A stretch of 64,000 bases of DNA. Origin: Verrucomicrobiaceae bacterium (GTDB taxonomy: Bacteria; Verrucomicrobiota; Verrucomicrobiia; Verrucomicrobiales; Verrucomicrobiaceae). The notes under the pieces were generated by a model, which searched no databases, was not told where the DNA came from, and was given only the letters and a program-made list of their open reading frames with translations. Positions 36,123 through 44,889 of this stretch are shown in pieces (position 1 is the first letter of the stretch; each line of letters opens with the position of its first letter). The position numbers and the translations under genes are program-made. The stretch is from contig JADJPW010000004.1 of assembly GCA_016713035.1 (NCBI GenBank), positions 372,001 to 436,000 on the forward strand. Direction: 5' to 3'.

Positions 36123-36563
36123 ATGAACACACTTATTCCATTGAGCCTCTTCATGCTGTTCACATTCTTCATGCAGCGTCGGGATCAAAAAGCGATTGCA
36201 GCTTTGACCGTTGAGGAAAAGGCCCGCCTGATGGATCAACAGATCAGCAGTTCGGCTATCGTTTCCCTCCTCCCTGTCATAGGCATGCTCGGTTATGTGG
36301 CATTCACAACCGTGTGTAACCCCTCCATCTTTGGCATGAGTGTGGCCTTGGTGATTTACATGTTGTTCATTTTTGCCTCCACGGCCTACACCTCGCATGC
36401 CGTCATCCAGAAACAGTTGTTAAAGGCATCACTGCCGGAGTCCTTCATCCGTCACCGCAGCAGATCAGCCATGCTACAGACCCTCGCGATGGGAGTGTTT
36501 CTAGCATGGATCATGGGCAGCTATTTTTTCTCAATGCGGGAGATCAATGCTCTCATGCCTTGA
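36123..36563 (+). CDS. small integral membrane protein, unknown function
   Basis: 146 residues from ATG 36123. Hydrophobic segments at about 4-19, 45-65, 70-92 and 118-137; the sequence between the first two is charged and helical (RRDQKAIAALTVEEKARLMD). No family recognised. The region from here to 38.2 kb is lower in GC than its surroundings. Confidence 0.55.
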   Translation: MNTLIPLSLFMLFTFFMQRRDQKAIAALTVEEKARLMDQQISSSAIVSLLPVIGMLGYVAFTTVCNPSIFGMSVALVIYMLFIFASTAYTSHAVIQKQLLKASLPESFIRHRSRSAMLQTLAMGVFLAWIMGSYFFSMREINALMP

Positions 36564-36667
36564 GAACTTTCACGGACAAGCCTTGTCTCCAGGAAAGTGT
36601 TTTCGTTGATTTGGGGCAGCCAAAGATCGGGGGTTGAGGTTTCAGAACGGGCGAATAGCATCCAAGA

Positions 36668-36985
36668 ATGAAATTGAACGAGTCCAGCTCCCTGACGCCC
36701 CTTGGCCTGCCAAGGGCGTTGTTTTGGGACACCGACCTCGCGACGCTTGATCTCACCAAACACGAAAAGCAGGTCATCGCCCGCGTGGTCGAGCGCGGGG
36801 GCTTGGAAGGCTGGCACAAAGTGCGCAGGCACTATGGGGACGAGAAACTCCGCCAAGTGGTCACGAAACTGCGCACGCTGGAGCCGCGCACGGTCAATTT
36901 TCTCTGTCTGATGCTCAATCTCAATCGCGAGGACTTCCGATGCTGCACTTCGAGACCCTTCCCACTGGCACCCTGGGTCTCCTGA
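36668..36985 (+). CDS. DUF6922 protein, antitoxin-like partner of AbiEii-type nucleotidyltransferases
   Basis: 105 residues. The core is the DUF6922 pattern: ALFWDTDLATLDLTKHEKQV, IARVVERGGLEGW, HYGDEKLRQVV and LEPRTVNFLCLML. Such genes usually precede, and overlap, a nucleotidyltransferase of the AbiEii toxin family, and its product is thought to be the antitoxin or partner. Here the downstream overlapping toxin frame is cut to 23 codons. Family recognised from memory. Confidence 0.75.
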   Translation: MKLNESSSLTPLGLPRALFWDTDLATLDLTKHEKQVIARVVERGGLEGWHKVRRHYGDEKLRQVVTKLRTLEPRTVNFLCLMLNLNREDFRCCTSRPFPLAPWVS

Positions 36986-37011
36986 AAATCTTTTCAAAGC
37001 TCCGGTCATGA
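36940..37011 (+). pseudogene. N-terminal stub of an AbiEii-like nucleotidyltransferase toxin
   Basis: Beginning inside the DUF6922 gene, ATG 36940 encodes MLHFETLPTGTLGLLKIFSK then LRS and a stop. MLHxETxxxGTLxLLK is the usual opening of AbiEii-family toxins. Everything after it is gone: the stop overlaps (ATGA) the start of the unrelated gene at 37008. Confidence 0.55.
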
Positions 37012-38207
37012 AGTCGCTTAGCGGGGTCAAAAAGAAGATTATCTACCTAGATCAGTGCTTGCTGAGCCGAATGGTGAAGATGCTCGACCCGGATTTCCCA
37101 GAATCTCGGAAGCTCCAACCTAGTTTTGACTTGGGGTTCGTGAGGGCTGCTTTTGAAAAGCTGCATCAGTTGGTGAAGCTACAGTTGATAGTTTGCCCAG
37201 AGTCGCCTTTTCACCGCTTGGAATCCTCGATTCTTGATCCAGAAAAGCCCGCTGCATTTGCTCAACATAAGCGCGTTTGGGAACTGTTATCTGGACGAAC
37301 TTCATTCCATTACTGGGATTCCATTCGAAATGCCCAAGTCATTGAGTGTGCGGATGCGTGGCTTGGCGGCGCATCGGTTTCTGGAATCAATCAAATCCAT
37401 GCAGTGACTGGTAGACTTCATGATTGGCCGAAAAACAAATTCAATATCACTCTCAACTGGTATCCATCTGTTGAAGAAAAAGAGGGAAACAAAAACCAGG
37501 GGGAGCATTATCGCAAAAAAATCAGCTCTCTTTATGCTGGATGGCTAAGAGATAAGCCTTCGTTCAGAACTATGTATGAGAAGGAGCTTCGTGCTCTTGG
37601 TGATAGCACGCGCCAGCTTTACATTAAAGTATTGGGTTTGAGATTGAAAACAAACGAGGGAGATCCAGCAGCCGAAAACGAGTTCTTCAATTTGATGATG
37701 GGATCTGAACTGAGGCTGCTACGAGAATTGAGGGAACGTTTTGAGAGGCATGTGGACACAAAGGGCGATGCATTGAGCACTGCTTTGATCTTCTTAACAT
37801 CGGGAGAAGTGAGCGGATGTCCTTACATTCAGCTCTCGAGCCTGATGTATGCAGAGATTTCGCAGCGGGTGATTGGAGGCAACTGGAGGTTGGATAACGA
37901 CATGCCTTTGAACGACGTGTCTGCAATCGCTGCCTACTTGCCATACTGCGATGCAATTTTTGTCGACTCACAGATGCACGGATTGCTCAAGTCCAAAAGG
38001 GTTAGGGGGCTGTCATACTGCAAGGCGCTAGTGCATTCGACGGACAACAAGGGGGAATTTATTGCTTATTTGGATTCAATCCTTAATGAGGCACCAGAAG
38101 AGCACCTTGAGATCGTTAAACGACTATACGGTGAGCGTTGGCTTGAGCCATATTTTGATGTGCTTAAACATGATAAAGCAAGGCAGGCAGAGGATGACGA
38201 GGAATAG
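37008..38207 (+). CDS. PIN-like domain protein, putative nuclease
   Basis: 399 residues. The N-terminus KKKIIYLDQCLLSRMV and the C-terminal NDVSAIAAYLPYCDAIFVDS followed by QMHGLL are the two acidic ends of a PIN-like fold; a further Glu lies in ESPFHRLESSI. The middle is helical. Codon use is AT-richer than flanking genes, pointing to recent transfer. Its ATG overlaps the stub's TGA. PIN-like proteins of this size are often RNases in defence or toxin loci; activity here is inferred. Confidence 0.6.
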   Translation: MKSLSGVKKKIIYLDQCLLSRMVKMLDPDFPESRKLQPSFDLGFVRAAFEKLHQLVKLQLIVCPESPFHRLESSILDPEKPAAFAQHKRVWELLSGRTSFHYWDSIRNAQVIECADAWLGGASVSGINQIHAVTGRLHDWPKNKFNITLNWYPSVEEKEGNKNQGEHYRKKISSLYAGWLRDKPSFRTMYEKELRALGDSTRQLYIKVLGLRLKTNEGDPAAENEFFNLMMGSELRLLRELRERFERHVDTKGDALSTALIFLTSGEVSGCPYIQLSSLMYAEISQRVIGGNWRLDNDMPLNDVSAIAAYLPYCDAIFVDSQMHGLLKSKRVRGLSYCKALVHSTDNKGEFIAYLDSILNEAPEEHLEIVKRLYGERWLEPYFDVLKHDKARQAEDDEE

Positions 38208-38210
38208 GCA

Positions 38211-40853
38211 CTACTTCGTAAACATCGCGTGCTCCTTGTTTCCGCCGCTGAGGACGTAGGCGAGGAGGTCGAGGATTTCGTCTTTCTTGAGCATGGCGAG
38301 GAGCATCGGGGGCATGGGGGAGACTTTGCTGAGCTCGATGCTTTTCACTTCTTTGCGATCGACGTTCACGCGCTGGTTGGGGTCGGTGAGGTCGGTGTTG
38401 AGGGTGACGCCGTCGCCGCTGAGATTGACGACTACGCCGGTCATGATGCTGCCGTCGTTTTTGGTGACGACGATGGGGGCGAACTGCTCGTTGATGACGT
38501 TGCTGGGGTTGATGATTTGATCGAGCAGGTCGTGGGGGCTGTAGCGTCCGCCTGCGCCGGTCAAATCAGGGCCGGTCATGCCGCCAGCGTTGCCAAAGCG
38601 GTGGCAGGTGTAGCAAGCGGCGGCGCTGAACATCTTCCGGCCATTGTCATAGCTGCGGCCTTTCATGCCGGTCTTAGCGGCGGCGCTGAGTTCATCGAGC
38701 GTCCACATCGTCGGAGTGCGGCCCACGAACATGGCGCCGACGTTTTCGATGGCGGTTTTGCGTTCGGGCTTTTTGGCGATGAGTTCGGCGAACTGCGTTT
38801 TCTCGGCGTCGGTAAAGGTGGCGAGGCTGTCGTTGCGGATGAATTCGAGGAACTTGTCGAAGCTGGCCCCACCTTTGTAGTTCGCGGCTTTGAGGAACCA
38901 TTCGAGCTGCTGCGTACGCAGTTCCGGTGTCCAGCCAGCGGTGAGGAAGCGCAGGCTGCGCGCATACTCCATCTGCGGCTCTTGGCTTTCGGCGGCGGCG
39001 ATGAGTGCCATGCCTTTCGCGGCGGCATTCGGTGCCTGGAGGTAAGCGAGTGTTTCGGTGAGCAGCCAGTTGAGCTCGAAGTTGTCCGCCGGATACGCGG
39101 GATCGAGTTTTGCGATGATCGCGGCGACGGTGGCGTCGTCCGGATTGCCGAAGCGGTGCAACACGATCTCCGTGAGGCGCACATAGGCGAGGCGTTGCTC
39201 GGGCGTGAGTTTGGTGAAGTCGAGCTTCAACAGCGCGGCGAGGATGGCATCGCGAGCGGCGGTGTTGACGACGTGGTTCGCCTCACGATGCGTCGCGCAA
39301 ACGCCCGTGCGGCGTGTGAGAGCGAGCAGGGCTTCGAGCTGCGCGGTGGTGTTGGTTTCGGCGAGCGCTTTGTCCTGCCATTCGACAAGCGGTTGATGCT
39401 CCAGCACCGTGCGGGCAGCAGCGCGGATGTAACGATCCGTGCTGCTCAGATGAGGCCAGGCTGTCGCTACGGCTTTGGGGTCTTGTTTGCCGTGGAAGGC
39501 TTCGAGGGAGCGGCGGTCAAGCTGTGCGGCGTCTTCTGGCGTGGTTGCGGTCCGCATTTTGATGGGTGAAACCAAATCCGTGCTCTCTTTCCCCACATAA
39601 CTCACCCGATACAGCCCGCTCTGCACGCGGCGGCCGCCAATGGTAAAATACATCGCGCCATCTTTGCCGATGATGGCATCGCTGACGGGCAGCGGGCCGC
39701 CGGTGACGAATTCTTCCTTGGTGGCGGTGTAGGTGCTGCCATTGGGCTTCAGATGCACGGCGTAGATTTTGCCCCAGCTCCAGTCGAGCACATAAAAGGC
39801 CTCTTGGTATTTCGCGGGGAACTTCGCGCCGTAGCCAAAGGTGCAGCCGGTGGGCGAGCCGGGGCCGATGTTCAGCGTGGCGGGCAGGTTGTCATAATAG
39901 AACTCGGGATACTTGCCCGCGCCGTTGCGCCAGCCAAATTCCGCGCCGCTGACGACGTGGTTGATGCGCGTGGGGCGATACCACGAGGTGTTGAAGTCAT
40001 ACTCCATGTCGGCGTCATACACGAACAGCTCGCCATCGCGGTTCACGCCGCCGTCGTAGATGTTGCGGAAGCCGCTGGCGAAGATCTCGAAGGTCTTTCC
40101 ATCCGGCGTGAAGCGATACACGATGCCGCCGGGAGCCATGACGTGGCGGTTGTGGCCGCGACCGTCTGGCATGCGCGGAAGCAGGTGGTCATCGCCCCAC
40201 AGCTTCGCGACTGGCGAGCTGTCCGGCGTGCCGGCCTTCGGGCCTTCTTTGAGCACGGCGTTGTTGCCGCTGATGAGGTAAAGGCCCTTGCCGTCCGGTG
40301 TCTTTAAAATGGCATGCACACCGTGATCGCTGCCCGCGTCGAACTCGCGCAGCATCTCGACCTTGTCGGGCATGTCATCGCCGTTGCTGTCGGTGATGCG
40401 ATAGATGCCGCTGGGGATCTTTTTCTCGTAATCGTTCACGCCGACATACAGCGCCCCGAAGGCGAAAAGCATGCCGTTCACGCCGCGGATGTCCGCGGGC
40501 ACTTTTTCGATGTCGCCCTGGCTCAGTGTCTGGCCTGCGGCGGGCGATTTGAAGCGGTAGAGCATGCCATACTGGTCGCTCACGTAGATGCGGCCTTTGT
40601 CATCGGTCGTCAGATTCACCCACGAGCCCTGTTCTCCGCCCGGCACGCTGTAAATCAGCTCCACCTTGAAATCCGGCAGCGTCTTGATGTTCGACACCGG
40701 CGTCGCCACATTCGCCCCGATGGCAGGCCCGACCGCATCGGGGCGTTTGGGCTTGGCTTTGCCCTTTCCCTTCCCTTTGGCGTCTTGGGCCATCAAAGAG
40801 CACGGCAAAGCCAGGGCGGAGAGTAGCAGAGAGGTAAAAAGCAGTCGTTTCAT
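38211..40853 (-). CDS. secreted PVC-type dehydrogenase with C-terminal cytochrome c
   Basis: 880 residues with a signal peptide (MKRLLFTSLLLSALALPCSLMAQ), a short Lys-rich linker, a six-bladed sorbosone/glucose-dehydrogenase-like propeller (about 55-440), helical repeats (440-720), and a C-terminal PVC heme-binding domain with CYTCHRFGN, a likely axial Met and GPDLTGAGGRY. The heme module is followed by VVTKNDGSIMTGVVV. It should act in the periplasm oxidising a sugar and passing electrons to heme. It is paired by domain type with the gene at 48.8 kb. Confidence 0.9.
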   Translation of the reverse strand: MKRLLFTSLLLSALALPCSLMAQDAKGKGKGKAKPKRPDAVGPAIGANVATPVSNIKTLPDFKVELIYSVPGGEQGSWVNLTTDDKGRIYVSDQYGMLYRFKSPAAGQTLSQGDIEKVPADIRGVNGMLFAFGALYVGVNDYEKKIPSGIYRITDSNGDDMPDKVEMLREFDAGSDHGVHAILKTPDGKGLYLISGNNAVLKEGPKAGTPDSSPVAKLWGDDHLLPRMPDGRGHNRHVMAPGGIVYRFTPDGKTFEIFASGFRNIYDGGVNRDGELFVYDADMEYDFNTSWYRPTRINHVVSGAEFGWRNGAGKYPEFYYDNLPATLNIGPGSPTGCTFGYGAKFPAKYQEAFYVLDWSWGKIYAVHLKPNGSTYTATKEEFVTGGPLPVSDAIIGKDGAMYFTIGGRRVQSGLYRVSYVGKESTDLVSPIKMRTATTPEDAAQLDRRSLEAFHGKQDPKAVATAWPHLSSTDRYIRAAARTVLEHQPLVEWQDKALAETNTTAQLEALLALTRRTGVCATHREANHVVNTAARDAILAALLKLDFTKLTPEQRLAYVRLTEIVLHRFGNPDDATVAAIIAKLDPAYPADNFELNWLLTETLAYLQAPNAAAKGMALIAAAESQEPQMEYARSLRFLTAGWTPELRTQQLEWFLKAANYKGGASFDKFLEFIRNDSLATFTDAEKTQFAELIAKKPERKTAIENVGAMFVGRTPTMWTLDELSAAAKTGMKGRSYDNGRKMFSAAACYTCHRFGNAGGMTGPDLTGAGGRYSPHDLLDQIINPSNVINEQFAPIVVTKNDGSIMTGVVVNLSGDGVTLNTDLTDPNQRVNVDRKEVKSIELSKVSPMPPMLLAMLKKDEILDLLAYVLSGGNKEHAMFTK

Positions 40854-41202
40854 GGTGGGTGTGGCGTGGTTAAACGTCCGCCCTCGTCAAAACCTGCCAG
40901 CAAAAGCTGTGTCGGATCTGGCAAACATCTGCGTGTGTATCAGACTGACGATCGGTCATAACTGGATGCGTTTATTGTCGGTCTTCCCTTTGTCATCGGG
41001 TTCTAATGGAAAAGACATTTCTTTGATAGGGGATTCGACCGAGTTCGGAAGTCAAATTTCAACCACACCCGACCAATCGGCACATGGTAACCGCCAAGTT
41101 TCGTTCGTTTACTCCTATGAAGCATGGCCTGTGACTCTCCAGCCCAGTCGTGCCTCAAGACACACCTTACTTACGCTCGCCATGTCACAAGCACCATCAA
41201 AT
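40854..41202. other. gene-free interval
   Basis: About 350 nt between divergent genes, presumably holding promoters for both. A long frame passes through it on the + strand but its codons look non-coding, and a signal peptide begins only at 41203. No repeats or hairpins worth naming. Confidence 0.5.
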
Positions 41203-42891
41203 ATGAAGTTCGCCGAGCTTCATTATCAGCGCGGACGGGGGCCTGTATTGGCGCTCTGGGTGCTGGTAATGCAAAGCCTGTCATTGGCGCTTACACCGTT
41301 CGATTTCATCACGGTTGGAAATATCGGGAACGCCTCCGATTCTACGGGCTATGGCAGAGTAGATTATGCATACCGGATCGGAAAATATGAAGTGTCGCTA
41401 AACCAGTATGCGTCATTTCTCAATGCGGTCGCTGCCTCTGACACCTACAATTTGTACAACACACAACTGGGCACGGATCTCAATGTGGCGGGCATCACCC
41501 GTTCGGGTTCTCCAGGCAGCTACTCATATACGGTGATTGGTGATGGCAGCCGTCCTGTGACATACGTTAGCTGGTTCGACGCGGCCCGCATGGCGAACTG
41601 GATGCACAATGGCGAGCCAACTGGCTCACAAGACCTCTCGACGACTGAAGCGGGGGCATACCCCCTCAGTGGAGCAACATCGGGCATCATCAATCGCAAT
41701 CCTGGCGCACGGGTCTATCTTCCATCGGAGGATGAATGGTACAAGGCCGCTTATCACGACCCCTCGCTAAATGGGGGCACTGGAGGATACTGGCTGTATC
41801 CGATGCGCAGCAATACCACGCCTGGAAATCAGATCGGTTCGCTGCCCAATCAGGCAAACTATTACACGGCAAGCTCAGCCCCCTTCGGTCTGCTGTCGGT
41901 GACGCAGCAAAACACGACAAATTCATCGCAAAACTACCTGACGGCTGGTGGAGCATTCTCAGCCTCGGCCAGCGCCCATGGCACTTTTGATCAAGCAGGG
42001 AATGTTTACGAAGTCCTTGACGCCTCATCCGGTTCAAACCGCATCATCCGAGGGGGGACCTGGTGGGCAAACAACTCCGGAGCGCTGCTTCAGATGCAGG
42101 GCGCAGGGCGCAATCAAATCGCACCCGCCACTGAAAACAATGTCTTTGGATTTCGTCTTGCGGGTAGCAGCAGCCCCGAGATCGAGGTGATGCACTCCGA
42201 AGTGAATCTGATAGACGGGGATTCCACGCTGGACTTTGGAAGCGTGATCATCGGCACTCAGGGGATCATCCCGCTCATCATTCGCAACACCGGCACCGGG
42301 CCTTTGACCATTTCCGGAGCAACATTGGATGGAGCACAGGGAGCTGAGTTTGGCACGAACTTAGTCCCACCCGTCATCATCGCTGCCGCGCAGGAGATTC
42401 AAATACTGGTTTCCTTTGTGCCTGCGGGCAGTTCCACCGGGACACGCGCTGCGTCGCTCCACTTTGCAAACAGCGATGTTGACGAAGGGGTGTTTGATCT
42501 AGCTCTGACAGGAGTGGCTTATTCGCCAACGACTGACTTTGACAACGACGGATTGAATGATGCCGCAGAGTACAAGCTCGCCGCGCTCGGCTTCGATTGG
42601 CAGACTGATCAGACTGCACTCGTCACGACATTATTCTCAGGAGCGAACAGCGCAGGATTGTACAGCAACACGCAAGTACAGGAACTAAATGTCGGCACAC
42701 CGCTTTTGACCCGAAATGCCACAACGGGAGCTTTCAAACTGACCTTGGGCATTCAAAAATCGGCCAACTTGATCAACTTCACTCCATTCCCGATGACGGT
42801 GCCACAAATCCAACTCAACGCGCAGGGGGAGCTAGAGTTTGAATTCACTTCTACGGACAATGCGGCTTTTTACCGGTTGCAGGCCAAATAG
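41203..42891 (+). CDS. secreted FGE/SUMF1-like protein with a HYDIN-type Ig domain
   Basis: About 562 residues from ATG 41203 (alternative 41182), opening a hydrophobic signal segment (VLALWVLVMQSLSLAL). Residues ~30-330 form a formylglycine-generating-enzyme-like fold: YAYRIGKYEVSLNQYASFLN, PVTYVSWFDAARMANWM, RVYLPSEDEWYKAAYHD, GNVYEVLD, IIRGGTWW, FGFRLAG. The next ~100 residues (DFGSVIIGTQGIIPLIIRNT) resemble a choice-of-anchor-D/HYDIN Ig domain, then a C-terminal region with DNDGLNDAAEY. The two catalytic Cys of true FGE are not evident, so it is more likely a carbohydrate-binding or structural relative. Confidence 0.8.
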   Translation: MKFAELHYQRGRGPVLALWVLVMQSLSLALTPFDFITVGNIGNASDSTGYGRVDYAYRIGKYEVSLNQYASFLNAVAASDTYNLYNTQLGTDLNVAGITRSGSPGSYSYTVIGDGSRPVTYVSWFDAARMANWMHNGEPTGSQDLSTTEAGAYPLSGATSGIINRNPGARVYLPSEDEWYKAAYHDPSLNGGTGGYWLYPMRSNTTPGNQIGSLPNQANYYTASSAPFGLLSVTQQNTTNSSQNYLTAGGAFSASASAHGTFDQAGNVYEVLDASSGSNRIIRGGTWWANNSGALLQMQGAGRNQIAPATENNVFGFRLAGSSSPEIEVMHSEVNLIDGDSTLDFGSVIIGTQGIIPLIIRNTGTGPLTISGATLDGAQGAEFGTNLVPPVIIAAAQEIQILVSFVPAGSSTGTRAASLHFANSDVDEGVFDLALTGVAYSPTTDFDNDGLNDAAEYKLAALGFDWQTDQTALVTTLFSGANSAGLYSNTQVQELNVGTPLLTRNATTGAFKLTLGIQKSANLINFTPFPMTVPQIQLNAQGELEFEFTSTDNAAFYRLQAK

Positions 42892-42900
42892 CCGACTCGA

Positions 42901-43680
42901 TCAGCGGCTCTTCTTGGCTTCCGCTTTCTTCCCTTTGGCCTTCTTCTTCGCGGCCTTTGCCTCGATGATCTGGGCATCGCTGGGGATGGGATGAGTGGCG
43001 AAGTCGATCACTCCACCCTCCGGCAGTTCTTTGAGCATCACGTCCTTGATGTGGACCTCCATGGCGGGACCGCGATGAATCTGGAAGGCGACCAGGCCTT
43101 CGAGCGTGCGTTTGACCTCCTCGAAGTCAGTGAGCTCCATCGTCGTTTTGCCATCGATCTGGTGCACGAGATGGTTTCCCTTCGCGATGACGGTGTACTC
43201 ATGCCACTCGGCGATGTCGGCCTCGACGGGATCATGCTCGCCCGCGAGCCATTTCACGCCGGAGGGGTCGATGACGACGCTCTGCCCGTTTTGCGAGACG
43301 ATGCCGCGACCGCCTTCCTCATACATCATCGCGCGGTAGGCGGCGTTCGGGTGGATGTCGCACTGGTAGCCGCGAATGGACCATTTTTTGTCGGTGTTCT
43401 CGCTGCTGCGGTATTGGATACCGGTGTTGTTGCCCTTCTGGCGGATTTTGGCCTTCAATTCGAAGTTTTTGACCTTCCCACCACGCCAGATGAGGAACTG
43501 ATTATACGCGAGCTGCTCCGGCCCCGTGGTGGTGCCGACGATTTCTCCGTTTTCCACCTTCCACAGCTCCGGATTGCAATCCCAGCCAGTGAGGTCTTTG
43601 CCGTTGAAGAGTGGTTTGAAGCCGTCCTGAGCCAGGGCGGAGGAAAAGGCGAGTACAGCGAAGAGAAGGAGGCGATTCAT
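42901..43680 (-). CDS. secreted DUF1080 (3-keto-disaccharide hydrolase-like) protein
   Basis: 259 residues from ATG 43680 with a signal peptide (MNRLLLFAVLAFSSALAQ). DUF1080 lectin-like fold: FKPLFNGKDLTGWD, LWKVENGEIVG, NTGIQYRS, EWHEYTVIAKG, IHRGPAMEVHIKDVMLKEL. The tail is Lys/Ala-rich. The family includes 3-keto-glycoside hydrolases and binding domains. Likely periplasmic, working with the oxidoreductases nearby. Confidence 0.88.
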   Translation of the reverse strand: MNRLLLFAVLAFSSALAQDGFKPLFNGKDLTGWDCNPELWKVENGEIVGTTTGPEQLAYNQFLIWRGGKVKNFELKAKIRQKGNNTGIQYRSSENTDKKWSIRGYQCDIHPNAAYRAMMYEEGGRGIVSQNGQSVVIDPSGVKWLAGEHDPVEADIAEWHEYTVIAKGNHLVHQIDGKTTMELTDFEEVKRTLEGLVAFQIHRGPAMEVHIKDVMLKELPEGGVIDFATHPIPSDAQIIEAKAAKKKAKGKKAEAKKSR

Positions 43681-43790
43681 GGTGGGCGCGGTAGAACGCA
43701 CGTAGAAAGCGGTGTTTGCCCAAAAACGCGTAAAAACAACCTGACAACCACACACTAGACATCCTGCCACGACGCGTCATTGATCCGGGC

Positions 43791-44771
43791 ATGGCTATCG
43801 CAATCGAAGCATTCACTGTCGTCCTAAGAAACGAGGCAATCGTTCACCGCTATCCGGGCGGTGCAGAGGCTTTCATCATGAATGTGCCGAACCAGACTTT
43901 TTGCGCGGACTCGTCGCTGGCCCGAGTGAGCTTTACCGATGGTGAGGAGGCTAGCGCTTTCATGGAGGAGCTGGAGTCGATGGGGCTCAGTGTATCTGAC
44001 GGGCATGATGCGGTGCTCTGTGATGCCTTTGATCAAAAAGTCAGTCCACCGTGCCCGTGGCTCTGCCTGGGGACTTATAAGGAGGCCACCATCGCCTGGA
44101 TCAATGGCGAGAATGTCCGCACGGTGGTGGGGCCGCGTGATTGGGACCCAGAAAAGGCGGGTGAAAAGCCCGCTGAAGATGGTGAGGCCGCACGCGAAGC
44201 GAAGGCACAACGTGAGCAGGCGACCCTGGATACGATCTTCCAGCAGGCAGGCCATGTCATCACCTCAAACGTGCGCAATCCCGGCTCTCCCGTGGACAAA
44301 AAGTCCTCGGTCGAGATCCAGCGTGCCATCGAGCAGCTCGAGATCGTGCTGGACCGCTCTGGCGAGAATTGGCGGCTGCTCTGGCTCATCGGCAAAGGCT
44401 GGCATGCACTGGGCCGCTGCGATAAAGCGATGGCCGTGCTCTCTCGTGCCTACGAGATCGAAAAGAATGAGTCTGTGATCCCGCGTGAACTGTGCGGTGC
44501 CCTACTGGAGCTAGGTCGCAGCGCAGAGGCGGTGAAGACGGCTGAGGAAGCTGTAGGCCAAGATCCGCTGAACCCCGAGCTGCTGGGTAATCTGGCAGTG
44601 GCCTATCTCATCCATGGCAATGCCCAGGCTGCGCAAAAAACGATGCGTGCAGCCCTCAAGCAGCAGCCGCAAAATGAGGTGAATCTCACGCTCATGGGCA
44701 TCATCACAGAGGTGGCCGAAGGCAAGCGCCCGCAGCCGAAGAACCTGTTTGAGCTGACGGGCGTGGAGTGA
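43791..44771 (+). CDS. TPR-repeat protein with a small N-terminal domain
   Basis: 326 residues without signal peptide. The first ~110 residues form an unrecognised alpha/beta domain (VHRYPGGAEAFIMN, CPWLCLGTYKEATIAWING). A charged linker follows. From ~170 there are several TPR units (WRLLWLIGKGWHALGRCDKA, ELGRSAEAVKTAEEAVGQDP, GNLAVAYLIHGNAQAAQ). Cytosolic scaffold is likely; partners unknown. Confidence 0.7.
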   Translation: MAIAIEAFTVVLRNEAIVHRYPGGAEAFIMNVPNQTFCADSSLARVSFTDGEEASAFMEELESMGLSVSDGHDAVLCDAFDQKVSPPCPWLCLGTYKEATIAWINGENVRTVVGPRDWDPEKAGEKPAEDGEAAREAKAQREQATLDTIFQQAGHVITSNVRNPGSPVDKKSSVEIQRAIEQLEIVLDRSGENWRLLWLIGKGWHALGRCDKAMAVLSRAYEIEKNESVIPRELCGALLELGRSAEAVKTAEEAVGQDPLNPELLGNLAVAYLIHGNAQAAQKTMRAALKQQPQNEVNLTLMGIITEVAEGKRPQPKNLFELTGVE

Positions 44772-44832
44772 GGGATTCTTCAGTTCCCGGTTCTCAGTTC
44801 GCTGTTCGCTGTTTTTTCTGGCTGGGCTCAGC

Positions 44833-44858
44833 AAAGACCAAATCATGATTTTGTCTTT
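44833..44858. other. near-perfect 26-bp palindrome between convergent genes
   Basis: AAAGACCAAATCA (44833-44845) abuts TGATTTTGTCTTT (44846-44858); 12 of 13 pairs match. It sits between the convergent TPR and P450 genes and may act as a bidirectional terminator or cruciform, although it is not GC-rich. Confidence 0.4.
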
Positions 44859-44889
44859 ACGGCGGACTCAGTAGTCAGGTGACCACCGA

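Noticed and set aside
38229..39569. A 446-residue antisense frame over the heme dehydrogenase
   Set aside because: Same artefact: the sense gene has signal peptide, propeller and CxxCH, while the antisense product has only biased composition.
40666..41202. N-terminal extension of the FGE-like gene back to 40666
   Set aside because: It overlaps the divergent dehydrogenase gene and lacks codon bias; the signal peptide starts at 41203.
44783..44815. CAGTTCCCGGTTCTCAGTTCG-type wording after the TPR gene
   Set aside because: Similar to the repeat after recG but too diverged and short to call as the same element.
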